From assembly GCF_024054565.1 (NCBI RefSeq), contig NZ_JAMXLR010000026.1, positions 186,001 through 250,000 on the forward strand: a stretch of DNA of 64,000 nucleotides, read 5' to 3'. Under the pieces are notes generated by a model. The model made no database searches. It worked only from the letters and a program-made list of their open reading frames with translations, and had not been told where the DNA came from. A program made the position numbers and the translations under genes. The stretch comes from Aeoliella straminimaris. Lineage in GTDB: Bacteria; Planctomycetota; Planctomycetia; Pirellulales; Lacipirellulaceae. How positions within the stretch are numbered: position 1 is the stretch's first letter; each line of letters starts with the position of its first letter. Positions 26,156 through 35,561 of this stretch are shown one piece after another.

Positions 26156-28861
26156 ATGGCAATCGAAGACGAAGAACTTCTGGCTGAGTTCATCGTGGAA
26201 TCGAATGAGCATCTGGCCGACATCGAAAATGAACTGCTCGCCATCGAAGAGGCGGGCGCCAGTATCGACGTCGATCTGGTGAACAAGGTGTTCCGCGGGG
26301 TGCATTCCATCAAAGGTGCCGCCGGCTTCCTCGGTCTGACGACCATCAAGGAACTGGCCCATAGCCTGGAGAATGTCTTGAACAAGGTGCGCAGCCAGGA
26401 ACTGGTACCTGACGCGGAAAACACCACCGTCATGCTGCGGGCCGGCGACACGCTGCGTGTGCTGATCAACGACGCTACCAACTCCAACGGCACCGATGTC
26501 TCCGATCAGATCGCGGACCTCAGCCGAGTGCTGGAAGCTGCAGAAGCTGGCGGCAACACAGCACAATCGGCCGCAGCCCCGACTCCTAGCGCAGCGGAGG
26601 TCGAAGCCCCGACGCCCGAGCCCATCGCCCCGCAGGCGGCGGAAGCAACTCCGCCTCCGGCTCCGGTACCCGCCGAAGTTGTTTCGCGGCCCGCGCAGGC
26701 TCCCACCGCAGCAGAACCCGCCACAACCAAAACATCGTCCTCGCCCGCCGTGGAATCAAGCATCCGCGTATCGGTGGGAGTGCTGGACCAACTAATGAAC
26801 CTGGCTGGTGAGTTGGTCCTGAGCCGCAACCAGTTAATGCAAGCGGTGATCTCGCAAGAGCGGATGGGCTTGGAAGCCGCTGCGGCCGATCTCGACCAGG
26901 TCACCAGCTCGCTGCAAGAAGCCATCATGCAAACCCGCATGCAGCCGATTGGCAGCGTGTTTGGCAAGTTTCCGCGAATCGTCCGCGATCTGAGTTCGCA
27001 ACTCGGCAAGCAATGCAAGATCGAGATTGAAGGCAAGGATGTCGAGGTCGACAAGACCATCATCGAGGCCATCGGCGACCCGCTCACCCACTTGATCCGC
27101 AACTCGGTGGACCACGGCGTCGAGTCGCCTGAAGTTCGCGCCAGCCGGAAGAAGAATCCGGAAGGAACCGTGTGGCTGCGAGCCTTCCACCAGGCAGGCA
27201 AGGTCTGCATCGAAATTCAGGACGACGGCGCGGGCATCGACCCCGCCAAGCTCAAGAGCAAGGCCGTGGACCGAGGCCTGATCACCGCCGATCGCATTGA
27301 GCAAATGAGCGATCGCGAAGCGGTCCGCCTGATCTTCCATCCTGGCTTCTCCACCGCCGAAAAGGTGTCGGACGTCAGCGGCCGCGGAGTCGGAATGGAC
27401 GTTGTTCGAACTAACATCGAAAAGCTCGGCGGAAGCGTGGATGTCGACTCCGATGTGGGGGTTGGCACCAACATCCGTGTTACCCTTCCCCTGACCTTGG
27501 CCATCATCCCGTCGATGATTCTCAAGTGCAGTGGCGACCGGTTCGCTCTGCCGCAAGCCAACATTGCGGAACTGGTACGGTTACGTCCGGGTGAAGTGAG
27601 CTCGCGCATCGACCGCGTCAAAGATGCCGAAGTGCTCCGCCTGCGTGGGGCGTTGCTGCCACTGGTCCGGCTAGACACGGCTTTGGGAATGGCACCGACC
27701 GACCGCGCCGACATCAACTCCCCCATGAACATCATCGTCGTCGAAACCGGTCAAGTACGATACGGTTTGATCGTCGACGGGATTCACGACTCGGAAGAGA
27801 TCGTCGTCAAACCACTGGGGATGCACCTCAAGACATCGAACTGCCTGGCAGGGGCCACCATCCTGGGCAATGGTCGCGTGGCCCTGATACTCGACGCTGC
27901 GGGAATCGCCGCGGAGTCGGGTGTCCAGCTTGCGCATGAAGCCAACGAGCAGGAAGAGTCGTTGAATCAAGGCAACGAAACCAACAGCGTGCAAACGCTG
28001 CTGCTGTTCTCGTCCGACCCGGCCGACCGATTCGCCGTGCCGATGGGAGTGATCGCCCGCATCGAGCGAGTTCGCTGCGATCAGATCGACACCGTGGGCG
28101 GCCAGGAACTGCTACAGTACCGTGGAACGACCCTGCCGTTGGTGGCGGTGGACGCCCACCTCAAAGTCAACCCGCGACCCAAACTCGACCGCATCTACGT
28201 CATCGTCTTCACCTTGGGCGAACGAGAAGTCGGCTTGGTCGCACCGCAGTTGGAAGACATCTGCGAGATCGTCTGTGCGATTGACGACCAGACCTTCCGC
28301 GAGCCAGGCGTGGCCGGCAGCATGGTGATTGACGAACGCGTCACCCGACTGCTGGACGTGTTCGAGTTGGCCGAAGTAACCCACCCCCAGTGGTTTGCCG
28401 AGGCCCGCGAAGAACACGCCCCGGAGGAAGGGGACGCCCCCAAGCGAATTCTGCTGGCTGAAGACTCCTCGTTCTTCCGCCGTCAGGTGGCCGGGTTCTT
28501 CAAGAACGAAGGGTTCGAAACCTACGAATACGAAGACGGTGCCGAGGCCTGGCAGGCACTAACGACCGGCGGTGTGGAAGTCGACATCGTCGTGTCGGAC
28601 ATCGAGATGCCCAACATGGACGGGTTCGAGCTGTGCCAGAACATCCGACACAACTCTGCCCTGCAACATTTGCCCTGCGTGGCGTTGACCTCGCTCTCGA
28701 GCGAAGCGGATATCAACCACGGCAAGGAGGTCGGATTTGACGACTACCAGGTAAAGATGCATCGCGAGAACCTGATTCGTTCGGTTCGCAGTCTGTTGGC
28801 CGCCGCGGGCGAGCCCAAGAAGGCGAAGCCACGCCGCAAACTGGTACAGGCCGGGAGCTAA
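26156..28861 (+). CDS. cheA: Hybrid chemotaxis histidine kinase CheA with two CheW-like domains and a receiver
   Basis: CheA couples receptors to CheY. The 901-residue product has, in order: an Hpt/P1 domain with phospho-acceptor H50 (FRGVHSIKGAAGF); an Ala/Pro-rich linker (about 130-240) with no recognisable P2; the P3 dimer helices (LMNLAGELVLSRNQLM); the P4 ATPase with N box HLIRNSVDHGVE and G box VSGRGVGMDVV; a P5 CheW-like domain (about 445-585); a second CheW-like domain (about 610-750); and a C-terminal receiver (about 765-885) with phospho-Asp in VSDIEMPNMDG. The ATG at 26156 starts the Hpt homology. cheW follows after 2 bases. Confidence 0.95.
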   Translation: MAIEDEELLAEFIVESNEHLADIENELLAIEEAGASIDVDLVNKVFRGVHSIKGAAGFLGLTTIKELAHSLENVLNKVRSQELVPDAENTTVMLRAGDTLRVLINDATNSNGTDVSDQIADLSRVLEAAEAGGNTAQSAAAPTPSAAEVEAPTPEPIAPQAAEATPPPAPVPAEVVSRPAQAPTAAEPATTKTSSSPAVESSIRVSVGVLDQLMNLAGELVLSRNQLMQAVISQERMGLEAAAADLDQVTSSLQEAIMQTRMQPIGSVFGKFPRIVRDLSSQLGKQCKIEIEGKDVEVDKTIIEAIGDPLTHLIRNSVDHGVESPEVRASRKKNPEGTVWLRAFHQAGKVCIEIQDDGAGIDPAKLKSKAVDRGLITADRIEQMSDREAVRLIFHPGFSTAEKVSDVSGRGVGMDVVRTNIEKLGGSVDVDSDVGVGTNIRVTLPLTLAIIPSMILKCSGDRFALPQANIAELVRLRPGEVSSRIDRVKDAEVLRLRGALLPLVRLDTALGMAPTDRADINSPMNIIVVETGQVRYGLIVDGIHDSEEIVVKPLGMHLKTSNCLAGATILGNGRVALILDAAGIAAESGVQLAHEANEQEESLNQGNETNSVQTLLLFSSDPADRFAVPMGVIARIERVRCDQIDTVGGQELLQYRGTTLPLVAVDAHLKVNPRPKLDRIYVIVFTLGEREVGLVAPQLEDICEIVCAIDDQTFREPGVAGSMVIDERVTRLLDVFELAEVTHPQWFAEAREEHAPEEGDAPKRILLAEDSSFFRRQVAGFFKNEGFETYEYEDGAEAWQALTTGGVEVDIVVSDIEMPNMDGFELCQNIRHNSALQHLPCVALTSLSSEADINHGKEVGFDDYQVKMHRENLIRSVRSLLAAAGEPKKAKPRRKLVQAGS

Positions 28862-28863
28862 AC

Positions 28864-29328
28864 ATGACCACCGAGACTTCGTCCGCCACCTTCGTCGACT
28901 CCCGCAGCCTGCGACTGGCCACGTTCTACGTGGGCGACATGTTGCTGGGACTGGAAATTGATCAGGTGCAGGAAATCAATCGCTGCCTCGATGTCACCAC
29001 GGTGCCGCACGCTCCCAATTGGGTGCGGGGGGTCATCAATCTGCGTGGAGATGTTGTGACCGTAATCGACCTGCGCACCGTGCTGGGCTTGGAGCGGGGC
29101 ACCGTGACCAAAGACAGCCGCAACCTGATTGTGAACTTGTCGGGAGAATTGGTCGGACTGTGCGTCGACCGCATTGCCGACATCATCACCGTCGCCAAGG
29201 ACGACGTCATTCCACCTCCGTCGAACATCAGCGTGGTAGATCAAAAGTTCTTCAGTGGCGTGGCAACGATCGAGCAGGACATAGTCGCTGTCTTGAATCT
29301 CAACGAGGCCCTGGAGACCAGCAACTAG
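28864..29328 (+). CDS. cheW: Chemotaxis coupling protein CheW
   Basis: A 154-residue CheW that bridges receptor and CheA. Conserved segments are LATFYVGDMLLGLEIDQVQEI (split strands of the first SH3-like lobe), the receptor-contact motif VRGVINLRGDVVTVIDLR, and the second lobe LIVNLSGELVGLCVDRI. The start lies 2 bases after the cheA stop with GGGAG 6 bases upstream inside cheA, so it is translationally coupled. It is followed by the receptor gene after 132 bases. Confidence 0.95.
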   Translation: MTTETSSATFVDSRSLRLATFYVGDMLLGLEIDQVQEINRCLDVTTVPHAPNWVRGVINLRGDVVTVIDLRTVLGLERGTVTKDSRNLIVNLSGELVGLCVDRIADIITVAKDDVIPPPSNISVVDQKFFSGVATIEQDIVAVLNLNEALETSN

Positions 29329-29460
29329 CCAGCTTGGTCTCCGCCATCCGGGGCAATCGACCAGGCAGTTTCGCATATAAGTCATTCGCTTCACGATCCA
29401 AGAACGCTTTCCCTCAAAATACTCCAACAATCATTTCCAAAGTCACACGGAGATCATAAG

Positions 29461-31788
29461 ATGCCAGCTCGCAAGACTGCCGCCAAGTCGACAAAGGCCC
29501 GTACTTCAACTACTGCCAACAAGTCGGCCCTACAGAACCTGCAGGGTCAGATTGATGCCATCTATCGCTCTCAAGCGGTGATTGAGTTCGATCTGGACGG
29601 CAACATCCTCACTGCCAACGACAACTTCCTCAATGCGTTGGGCTATTCCCTGGACGAAATCCAAGGCAAGCACCATCGCATCTTCTGCGATCCAAAGTTT
29701 GTCAGCACTCCCGAATACGCGGATTTCTGGGCCAAGCTCAATCGCGGTGAGTTCGACTCCGGCGAGTACAAGCGCTTCCGCAAGGACGGCTCGGAAGTCT
29801 GGATTCAAGCCTCCTACAACCCTGTGCTCGACAACAAGGGTACCCCCGTCAAAGTGGTGAAGTTTGCCAGCGACGTCACCGAGCAGAAGCTCCAGACGCT
29901 GAACTACCAGGGTCGAGTCGATGCGATGGATCGGTCGCAAGCAGTGATCGAGTTCAACCTGGACGGCACCATCATCACTGCGAACGAAAACTTCCTGAAT
30001 GCTGTTGGCTATTCGCTCGCCGAGATCCAGGGCCAGCATCACCGCATCTTCTGCGATCCCGAATACGCCAACTCGCTGGAGTACGACAGTTTTTGGAAGA
30101 AGCTCAACCGCGGCGAATTCGACTCGGGCGAGTACATGCGGGTTGGCAAGGGGGGGAAGGAGATCTGGATCCAGGCTTCTTACAATCCCATCTTCGACGC
30201 GAACAGGAATCCCGTGCGAGTGGTGAAGTTCGCCAGCGATATCACCGAGCAAGTCAAGTCGCGTCAGGAGGCTTATCGCCTGCGTAGGGTGGTCGACAAC
30301 TCTGAAGCCGCCTATATGATGATCGACCGCGACTTCTACATTACCTACTTCAACGATGCCACTCGCGAGCTGCTGACCAAGCACCTGGCAACGCTGCGTG
30401 CCCAATGGCCCAATCTGGATATCGATAAGCTCATGGGAGCCAATATCGACCAGTTCCACGTCAATCCCAAGCATCAGCGAGAATTGCTGGCTGATCCGTC
30501 GAACCTGCCGATCAAGACCGACATCGAGGTGGGTCCGTTAACGATCGCCCTCACAGTAACCGCCCAGTTGGACATCGACGGCGAGTACGTCGGTACCAAT
30601 CTGGAATGGAAAGACGTGACCGACGAACGAAAGCGAGAGATCGTCGACCGCAAGAACTCCGAGTTCCAGGCCCGCGAAGTTTCCGAGTTATCCGCCATTC
30701 TGCAGGGCATTGCCAGTGGCGACCTGAGCCAGGACTACGAGGTGGCCCCCGGCGACGAGGACACCCACGAAACCCGCTCGGTGTTCAGCAACATCGCCAA
30801 TGCAGTGAACTCGATGAGCGACAACCTGCGTGGACTCATTCGCAGCCTGTCCAGCAACGCCAGCCAATTGGCCAGCACCTCGCAGCAACTCTCCTCCACC
30901 GCCAACGATCTGGCGAGTGGTGCCGAAGAAACCACCGGCCAGAGTGCTACGGTGGCCGCCGCTGCTGAAGAGATGTCGACCAACATGACCAACATGGCTG
31001 CGTCGACCGAAGAAATGACCACCAACGTCCAGTCGGTGGCCAAAGCGGTGGATGAGCTCACAGCCAGCATCAGCGAGATTGCAAAGACCTCCGAGCAGGC
31101 TTCGCACATCGCACAAAATGCCACCCAGCTAACCGAAAGCAGCAATCAGACGATTGGCCAATTGGGCGAAGCTGCCGAGGAAATTGGCAAGGTAATCGAA
31201 GTGATTCAGGACATTGCCGAGCAGACCAACCTGCTGGCTCTGAACGCCACGATCGAGGCTGCCCGGGCTGGCGAAGCCGGCAAGGGATTCGCCGTGGTTG
31301 CCACCGAGGTGAAAGAGCTGGCCCGTCAAACGGCAGACGCCACGCAGGATATCCGGGTCCGCATCGAGGGCATTCAAAGCTCCACCAAGGAAGCGGTTCG
31401 CTCGATTGCCGACGTCGGCGAGGCCATCCAGCAGGTGAACAGCACCTCGAGCACAATCGCCTCGGCGGTCGAAGAGCAGAGCATCACCACCAAGGAGATC
31501 GCGGCCAACGTCAATCAGACCGCTTCGGCAACCACTATGGTATCGACCGGTGTGGCGGAGAGTGCCTCAGCCTGTACCGAGATTTCCCGCAACATTGTGG
31601 GAGTCGACCAGGCCGCGAAGCAGACTGCCCAAGGTGCTTCCGAGACGCAGACCGTCGGCAGCCAATTGTCGGAACTGTCGGAGGAACTGCAGCGTATCGT
31701 CGGACAGTTTAAGGTCGACACCAGCACCCTGGCGAATGCGGCGACTGCGGCCGAGCAGAAGTATGGCGAGCCCGTACTTGCGGGCTAA
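29461..31788 (+). CDS. Soluble methyl-accepting chemotaxis protein with three PAS domains
   Basis: A 775-residue receptor with no membrane segment, so it senses something inside the cell. Residues 31-140 and 153-263 are two nearly identical PAS domains, and about 270-395 is a third, divergent PAS. About 400-450 is a HAMP-like linker, and about 460-755 is the long coiled-coil signalling domain with the hairpin tip IAEQTNLLALNATIEAARAG. Gln/Glu pairs flank the tip as expected for CheR/CheB methylation sites. There is no CheR-binding pentapeptide at the C-terminus. No heme-ligand or flavin-pocket motif was certain. GGAG lies about 9 bases before the ATG. Confidence 0.94.
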   Translation: MPARKTAAKSTKARTSTTANKSALQNLQGQIDAIYRSQAVIEFDLDGNILTANDNFLNALGYSLDEIQGKHHRIFCDPKFVSTPEYADFWAKLNRGEFDSGEYKRFRKDGSEVWIQASYNPVLDNKGTPVKVVKFASDVTEQKLQTLNYQGRVDAMDRSQAVIEFNLDGTIITANENFLNAVGYSLAEIQGQHHRIFCDPEYANSLEYDSFWKKLNRGEFDSGEYMRVGKGGKEIWIQASYNPIFDANRNPVRVVKFASDITEQVKSRQEAYRLRRVVDNSEAAYMMIDRDFYITYFNDATRELLTKHLATLRAQWPNLDIDKLMGANIDQFHVNPKHQRELLADPSNLPIKTDIEVGPLTIALTVTAQLDIDGEYVGTNLEWKDVTDERKREIVDRKNSEFQAREVSELSAILQGIASGDLSQDYEVAPGDEDTHETRSVFSNIANAVNSMSDNLRGLIRSLSSNASQLASTSQQLSSTANDLASGAEETTGQSATVAAAAEEMSTNMTNMAASTEEMTTNVQSVAKAVDELTASISEIAKTSEQASHIAQNATQLTESSNQTIGQLGEAAEEIGKVIEVIQDIAEQTNLLALNATIEAARAGEAGKGFAVVATEVKELARQTADATQDIRVRIEGIQSSTKEAVRSIADVGEAIQQVNSTSSTIASAVEEQSITTKEIAANVNQTASATTMVSTGVAESASACTEISRNIVGVDQAAKQTAQGASETQTVGSQLSELSEELQRIVGQFKVDTSTLANAATAAEQKYGEPVLAG
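29551..30249 (+). repeat. Tandem duplication of a PAS domain within the receptor gene
   Basis: Codons 31-140 are repeated at codons 153-262 with an offset of 122 codons (366 bases). Long blocks are the same in both copies, such as SQAVIEF, HHRIFCDP, KLNRGEFDSGEY and WIQASYNP. This indicates a relatively recent internal duplication. Confidence 0.85.
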
Positions 31789-31813
31789 GTTTGAGTAGAG
31801 AAGAGCTTGGACG

Positions 31814-31847
31814 CCGTACCGCAAGCCCAGGTGCTTGCGGTGCGGCG
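31814..31847. other. Strong hairpin between receptor gene and cheB
   Basis: A 14-bp stem (31814-31827 with 31834-31847, one G-T pair) with a 6-base loop, 26 bases after the receptor stop. No T run follows on the plus strand. It may partly terminate, or protect the 3' end of, the cheA-cheW-receptor mRNA, separating it from cheB-cheR. Confidence 0.6.
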
Positions 31848-31963
31848 ACCAACGGTTTGGTCTTCGGTGCGGCGTGCTGGCGGATGGCACCCTCCAGCAC
31901 GTCGCCCCCAACACCCAACCTTTGCACCAACGAAATCCAACCTTGACTACTCCGCTGCCCAAC

Positions 31964-33058
31964 ATGGATCCTCTTCGCGTTTTGGTAGTCGACGACTCGG
32001 CCCTGTACCGCAAATTCGTTTCTGAAGTACTGCAAGAAGCGGAAGGCGTGGAGGTGGTCGGCACCGCCATCAATGGACGCATTGCGCTAGAGAAGATCGA
32101 ACAACTGCAACCCGACTTGTTGACTCTGGACCTGGAGATGCCCGAGCTGGACGGCTTGGGGGTTCTGCGTCACCTGCAAGAAACGCATTCCTCCGTAGGT
32201 GCCATCGTGCTCAGTGCTCTGTCCGCCGAAGGTGCTACCGCCACGACCCGAGCGCTCGACGCCGGAGCGTTCGATTTTGCTCTGAAGCCCACAGGCAATT
32301 CGCCCCAGGCCAGCATCGCCGAACTGAAGCAGTCGTTACTTCCCAAGGCACACGCGTTTGCCGAAACGAAGTCGCGGCGCGGTTCGCAACGACAGGCTAA
32401 GCCCCATCTGTTCACCACCCCCAGCGACCACGAAGTGGCGCTGTGCGACAGCCATGTGGCCCGCGCCAATCCGCGAATTCTGGCCATTGGCGTATCGACG
32501 GGTGGCCCCAAGGCCCTGATGGAGTTGATTCCCCTGCTGCCCGCCAGCTTCCCGATCCCCATCGTGTTGGTGCAGCACATGCCGCCGGTGTTCACCAAGA
32601 CGTTGGCCGACGAACTGAATCGGCACTCCAAAATCAATGTCGTCGAAGCCCAGCATGGAGACGCTTTGCGTCCCGGCACCGTGTACATTGCCCCTGGCGG
32701 AAAGCAGATGAAGCTGGAACGCAAAGGGCTTTCCACGTCCGTTGTCATTGCCGACGACCCACCCGAACGCAACTGCAGACCGTCGGTCGACTACCTGTTC
32801 CGTTCGGTGTCGGACATCTACGGGGGCGACGTGCTGGCCTGCATCCTTACAGGCATGGGGGATGACGGGCTGCTAGGCTGCAAACTATTGAAGCGCCGCG
32901 GCGCGATCGTCATGGCACAGAACGAAGCAACTTGCGTGGTCTATGGCATGCCACGCCAAATCGTCGACAGCAACTTGGCCGACTGCGTTCTCCCCTTAGA
33001 GAAAATCGGTGAAGAAATGCTGCGACTCACGGGCCAGGAGACGTCAACATGTCGCTAG
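31964..33058 (+). CDS. cheB: Chemotaxis methylesterase/deamidase CheB
   Basis: CheB removes methyl groups from, and deamidates, the receptor. The 364-residue product has an N-terminal receiver (phospho-site D56 in TLDLEMPELDG) and a C-terminal esterase with the catalytic triad Ser (GVSTGGP, near residue 177), His (QHMPP, near 204) and Asp (GMGDDG, near 299). The ATG at 31964 starts the receiver; the frame is open upstream through a hairpin region and is not part of the gene. Its end overlaps cheR by 10 bases, so the antagonistic pair is coupled. Confidence 0.95.
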   Translation: MDPLRVLVVDDSALYRKFVSEVLQEAEGVEVVGTAINGRIALEKIEQLQPDLLTLDLEMPELDGLGVLRHLQETHSSVGAIVLSALSAEGATATTRALDAGAFDFALKPTGNSPQASIAELKQSLLPKAHAFAETKSRRGSQRQAKPHLFTTPSDHEVALCDSHVARANPRILAIGVSTGGPKALMELIPLLPASFPIPIVLVQHMPPVFTKTLADELNRHSKINVVEAQHGDALRPGTVYIAPGGKQMKLERKGLSTSVVIADDPPERNCRPSVDYLFRSVSDIYGGDVLACILTGMGDDGLLGCKLLKRRGAIVMAQNEATCVVYGMPRQIVDSNLADCVLPLEKIGEEMLRLTGQETSTCR

Positions 33059-33915
33059 CCGCACAAGTGCAACAGACGCTTTCGTCCGCCGGTACGAAGG
33101 ACGCCGACATCTCGGCGCTGATCGATCTGGTCGACGAGCTTTGCGGCGTCTACCTGGACGAGTCGAAGGGCTACCTTATCGAATCGCGGTTGGCGCCCAT
33201 TGTCAAACGGTTCGAATGCCGTGACTACTCAGACCTGGTCCAACGAGCCAAGTCCCTGGCGGGCAACGACGTACGCACCGAAATCGTCGACGCCATTACC
33301 ACGCACGAAACGCTGTTCTTCCGCGATGAGTCGCCGTTTAACGCGCTGCGGTTCAAAGTGCTGCCCGACCTGATCGAAGCCATCGAATCGTCGGGCCGAC
33401 CCCGCCGCATCCGCATCTGGTCGGCCGCCTGCAGCACCGGACAGGAAGTGTACAGCATCGCCATGGTGCTGCACGAAATCGCACAAGCGCTGCCCGGTTG
33501 GGACCTGCAAATCTTTGGCACCGACGTCTCGCCAGCCTCGGTCGAGACCGCCCGCAGGGGGTGGTACTCGAACCTCGAGGTAGGGCGTGGGCTGGACGAC
33601 ATGAACAAGTCGAACTACTTCATCCACGAAGCATCGGGCTGGCAGGTCGCGCAGGACTTGCAGCGACTGGCCAAGTTCGAAGTCCGAAATCTGCTCAGGC
33701 CATTTCCGGAAAAGAACCAATTCGACATCGTGTTCTGCCGGAACGTAGCCATCTATTTCAAGCCTGATCAGCGTGCCGACATGTTCCACCGCATCGTGGA
33801 AACGATGACCCCCGGCGGCTGGCTGTTTGTGGGATCCGCCGAGCGTTTGAGCGATCTGGGGTCCGCCTTTGCGCCGCAGACTCACTGCAACTGCACTGTC
33901 TATCGCCCTAAATAA
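33049..33915 (+). CDS. cheR: Chemotaxis receptor methyltransferase CheR
   Basis: CheR methylates receptor glutamates with S-adenosylmethionine. The 288-residue product has the all-helical N-domain (residues about 15-85) and the Rossmann SAM domain with TTHETLFFRDE, RIWSAACSTGQEVYSIAM (SAM loop), FGTDVSPASVETARRG and FDIVFCRNVAIYF. The ATG at 33049 has CAGGAG 8 bases upstream and lies inside the end of cheB in another frame. It is the last chemotaxis gene of the cluster. Confidence 0.95.
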   Translation: MSLAAQVQQTLSSAGTKDADISALIDLVDELCGVYLDESKGYLIESRLAPIVKRFECRDYSDLVQRAKSLAGNDVRTEIVDAITTHETLFFRDESPFNALRFKVLPDLIEAIESSGRPRRIRIWSAACSTGQEVYSIAMVLHEIAQALPGWDLQIFGTDVSPASVETARRGWYSNLEVGRGLDDMNKSNYFIHEASGWQVAQDLQRLAKFEVRNLLRPFPEKNQFDIVFCRNVAIYFKPDQRADMFHRIVETMTPGGWLFVGSAERLSDLGSAFAPQTHCNCTVYRPK

Positions 33916-34112
33916 CCCACTTTTGCGGTTATCTGCGATCCCCTGCCCCATCGCGGCGCACTCTTCGCTTACATGACTGCTGGCCGGCAAGTTGTTGTTG
34001 CTGCCAAGTACAGTTTTGCGTACATTTACATGTCCCTGTTGCAGGATGCGCGAAGCGTCATGCCAAATGGGCCAGCTTGTTATTCACCATGGCTTTGGCG
34101 GACTGAAAAAGC

Positions 34113-35537
34113 ATGGATAGTGTCCGATACTCCTGCTGCGCGCTGTTGGCGATGCTCGCCTTCGGTATCTGTGGCGTCGCTTCGTCTCAGGATATCTTCC
34201 TCTCGCCCGAGGCAGAGCAAACACGCGACAATGCGTTTTCTCGCGAAGACAATCTGCTGCTCGATGAAGTCGAGCGGGGATGTTTCAACTACCTGTGGAA
34301 CGAAGTCGGCGACCCGGCCGGATTGGTCCGCGACCGACTGAACGCCAACGTATCGAGCGTCGCGGCGGTTGGGTTTCAACTCTCCTCATTGCCCATTGGT
34401 GTAGAACGAGGATGGATCTCGCGACACGATGCAGAGAAGCGTGCCACCAGCATCCTCCGCGCGCTGGTCGAAGATCAGGGCAACAAGAAATACGGCATTT
34501 ATCTGCACTACGTCGACCAGAACTCTGCAAAACTACGAACCGATGCTCCCGAGGTGCAAACCAGCACTGTGGACCACGCCCTGCTGCAATCGGGCGCCAT
34601 CCCGGCCGCTATTTACTTTGGTGGCGAGGTGCGTGAACTCGTCGACCAATTGATCGACGAGGCCGATTGGAAAGCCTACGCTCGCGATGGCGACAACCTG
34701 TTGTCGTTCGGCTGGCGTTCGCAAAAGCTGGAAACCCTCGACGCCGATGGCGAGTTGCGCCCCTGGGTATGGCACGTCTCTGGTGCCGAAGAAGCGCTTT
34801 GCTATCTGCACGCCGTGGCGGCGCCCCAGCAAGACCACGCAATCGATGCGAAGGTGGCTTACCAACTGAAACGCAAAGTGGGGCAACATAGCGATCTGCC
34901 CCCCTACGTGGTGACGTGGAACGGGGCAATGTTCACCTACTTCTTCGACCATTGCTGGATCGATTATCGCCGCTACCAGGCCGACGACCCCAGCAAATTC
35001 GGTGGCAATGGTCCGCGAGTCAACTGGTTTGAAAACACGCGACGTGCGTTCCTGGCTCATCGGCAACGCTGTATCGAAAAGTCGTCGCAGTTGGCTTCGC
35101 TGGGTGAAAATCGGTGGGGACTCGGCCCCTGCGTGGGACTGAACGACATGCAACAGGTAGGTTATCTGGTGCCTGAGTTACTGCCCAATCACAGCGGCAT
35201 GGATCAATGGCTTGGCGGTACCGTGGCCCCGTACGTGACGGCCTCTGCCCTGCCCTTCATGCCAGAGGAAACGCTGGCCGCGCTGCGAGAAATGAAAAAT
35301 CTTAAGAACGAGCAGGGCGAACCCCTCGCGTGGCGGTCGCCCGACAAGGGTGGGTACGGTTTCCTGGACAGCTTCAATTTGCAGCAGGGGTTTGCTCCCC
35401 AGGAGTATATTGCCATCGACGTTGGCCCCATGTTGTTGCTGATGGAGAATGCCCGCACGGGACTCATCTGGAACCTGTTTCACCAGCATCCGCACGTTCG
35501 CCGGGCGGTGGAGCGATTGGGTTGGCAGCCTCGCTAA
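34113..35537 (+). CDS. Exported glucoamylase-family (PF10091, GH144-like) protein
   Basis: A 474-residue protein with a Sec signal peptide (residues 1-25). Features of the glucoamylase-like family are CFNYLWNEVGDPAGLVRDR, SVAAVGFQLSSLPIGVERGWISR with a hydrophobic helix pattern, the central AMFTYFFDHCWIDYR, and the closing GGYGFLDSFN and YIAIDVGPMLLLMENAR. The fold is an (alpha/alpha)6 barrel; characterised members cleave beta-1,2-glucans, and others are unknown. It lies 197 bases after cheR on the same strand but with its own likely promoter. Exact substrate not determined. Confidence 0.88.
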   Translation: MDSVRYSCCALLAMLAFGICGVASSQDIFLSPEAEQTRDNAFSREDNLLLDEVERGCFNYLWNEVGDPAGLVRDRLNANVSSVAAVGFQLSSLPIGVERGWISRHDAEKRATSILRALVEDQGNKKYGIYLHYVDQNSAKLRTDAPEVQTSTVDHALLQSGAIPAAIYFGGEVRELVDQLIDEADWKAYARDGDNLLSFGWRSQKLETLDADGELRPWVWHVSGAEEALCYLHAVAAPQQDHAIDAKVAYQLKRKVGQHSDLPPYVVTWNGAMFTYFFDHCWIDYRRYQADDPSKFGGNGPRVNWFENTRRAFLAHRQRCIEKSSQLASLGENRWGLGPCVGLNDMQQVGYLVPELLPNHSGMDQWLGGTVAPYVTASALPFMPEETLAALREMKNLKNEQGEPLAWRSPDKGGYGFLDSFNLQQGFAPQEYIAIDVGPMLLLMENARTGLIWNLFHQHPHVRRAVERLGWQPR

Positions 35538-35561
35538 GCGCCCAGCTGAACCGGCCCGCTT

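Noticed and set aside
33973..34341. 122-codon frame overlapping the glucoamylase-family gene
   Set aside because: It shares most of its length with the signal-peptide-bearing gene in another frame and has no recognisable domain.
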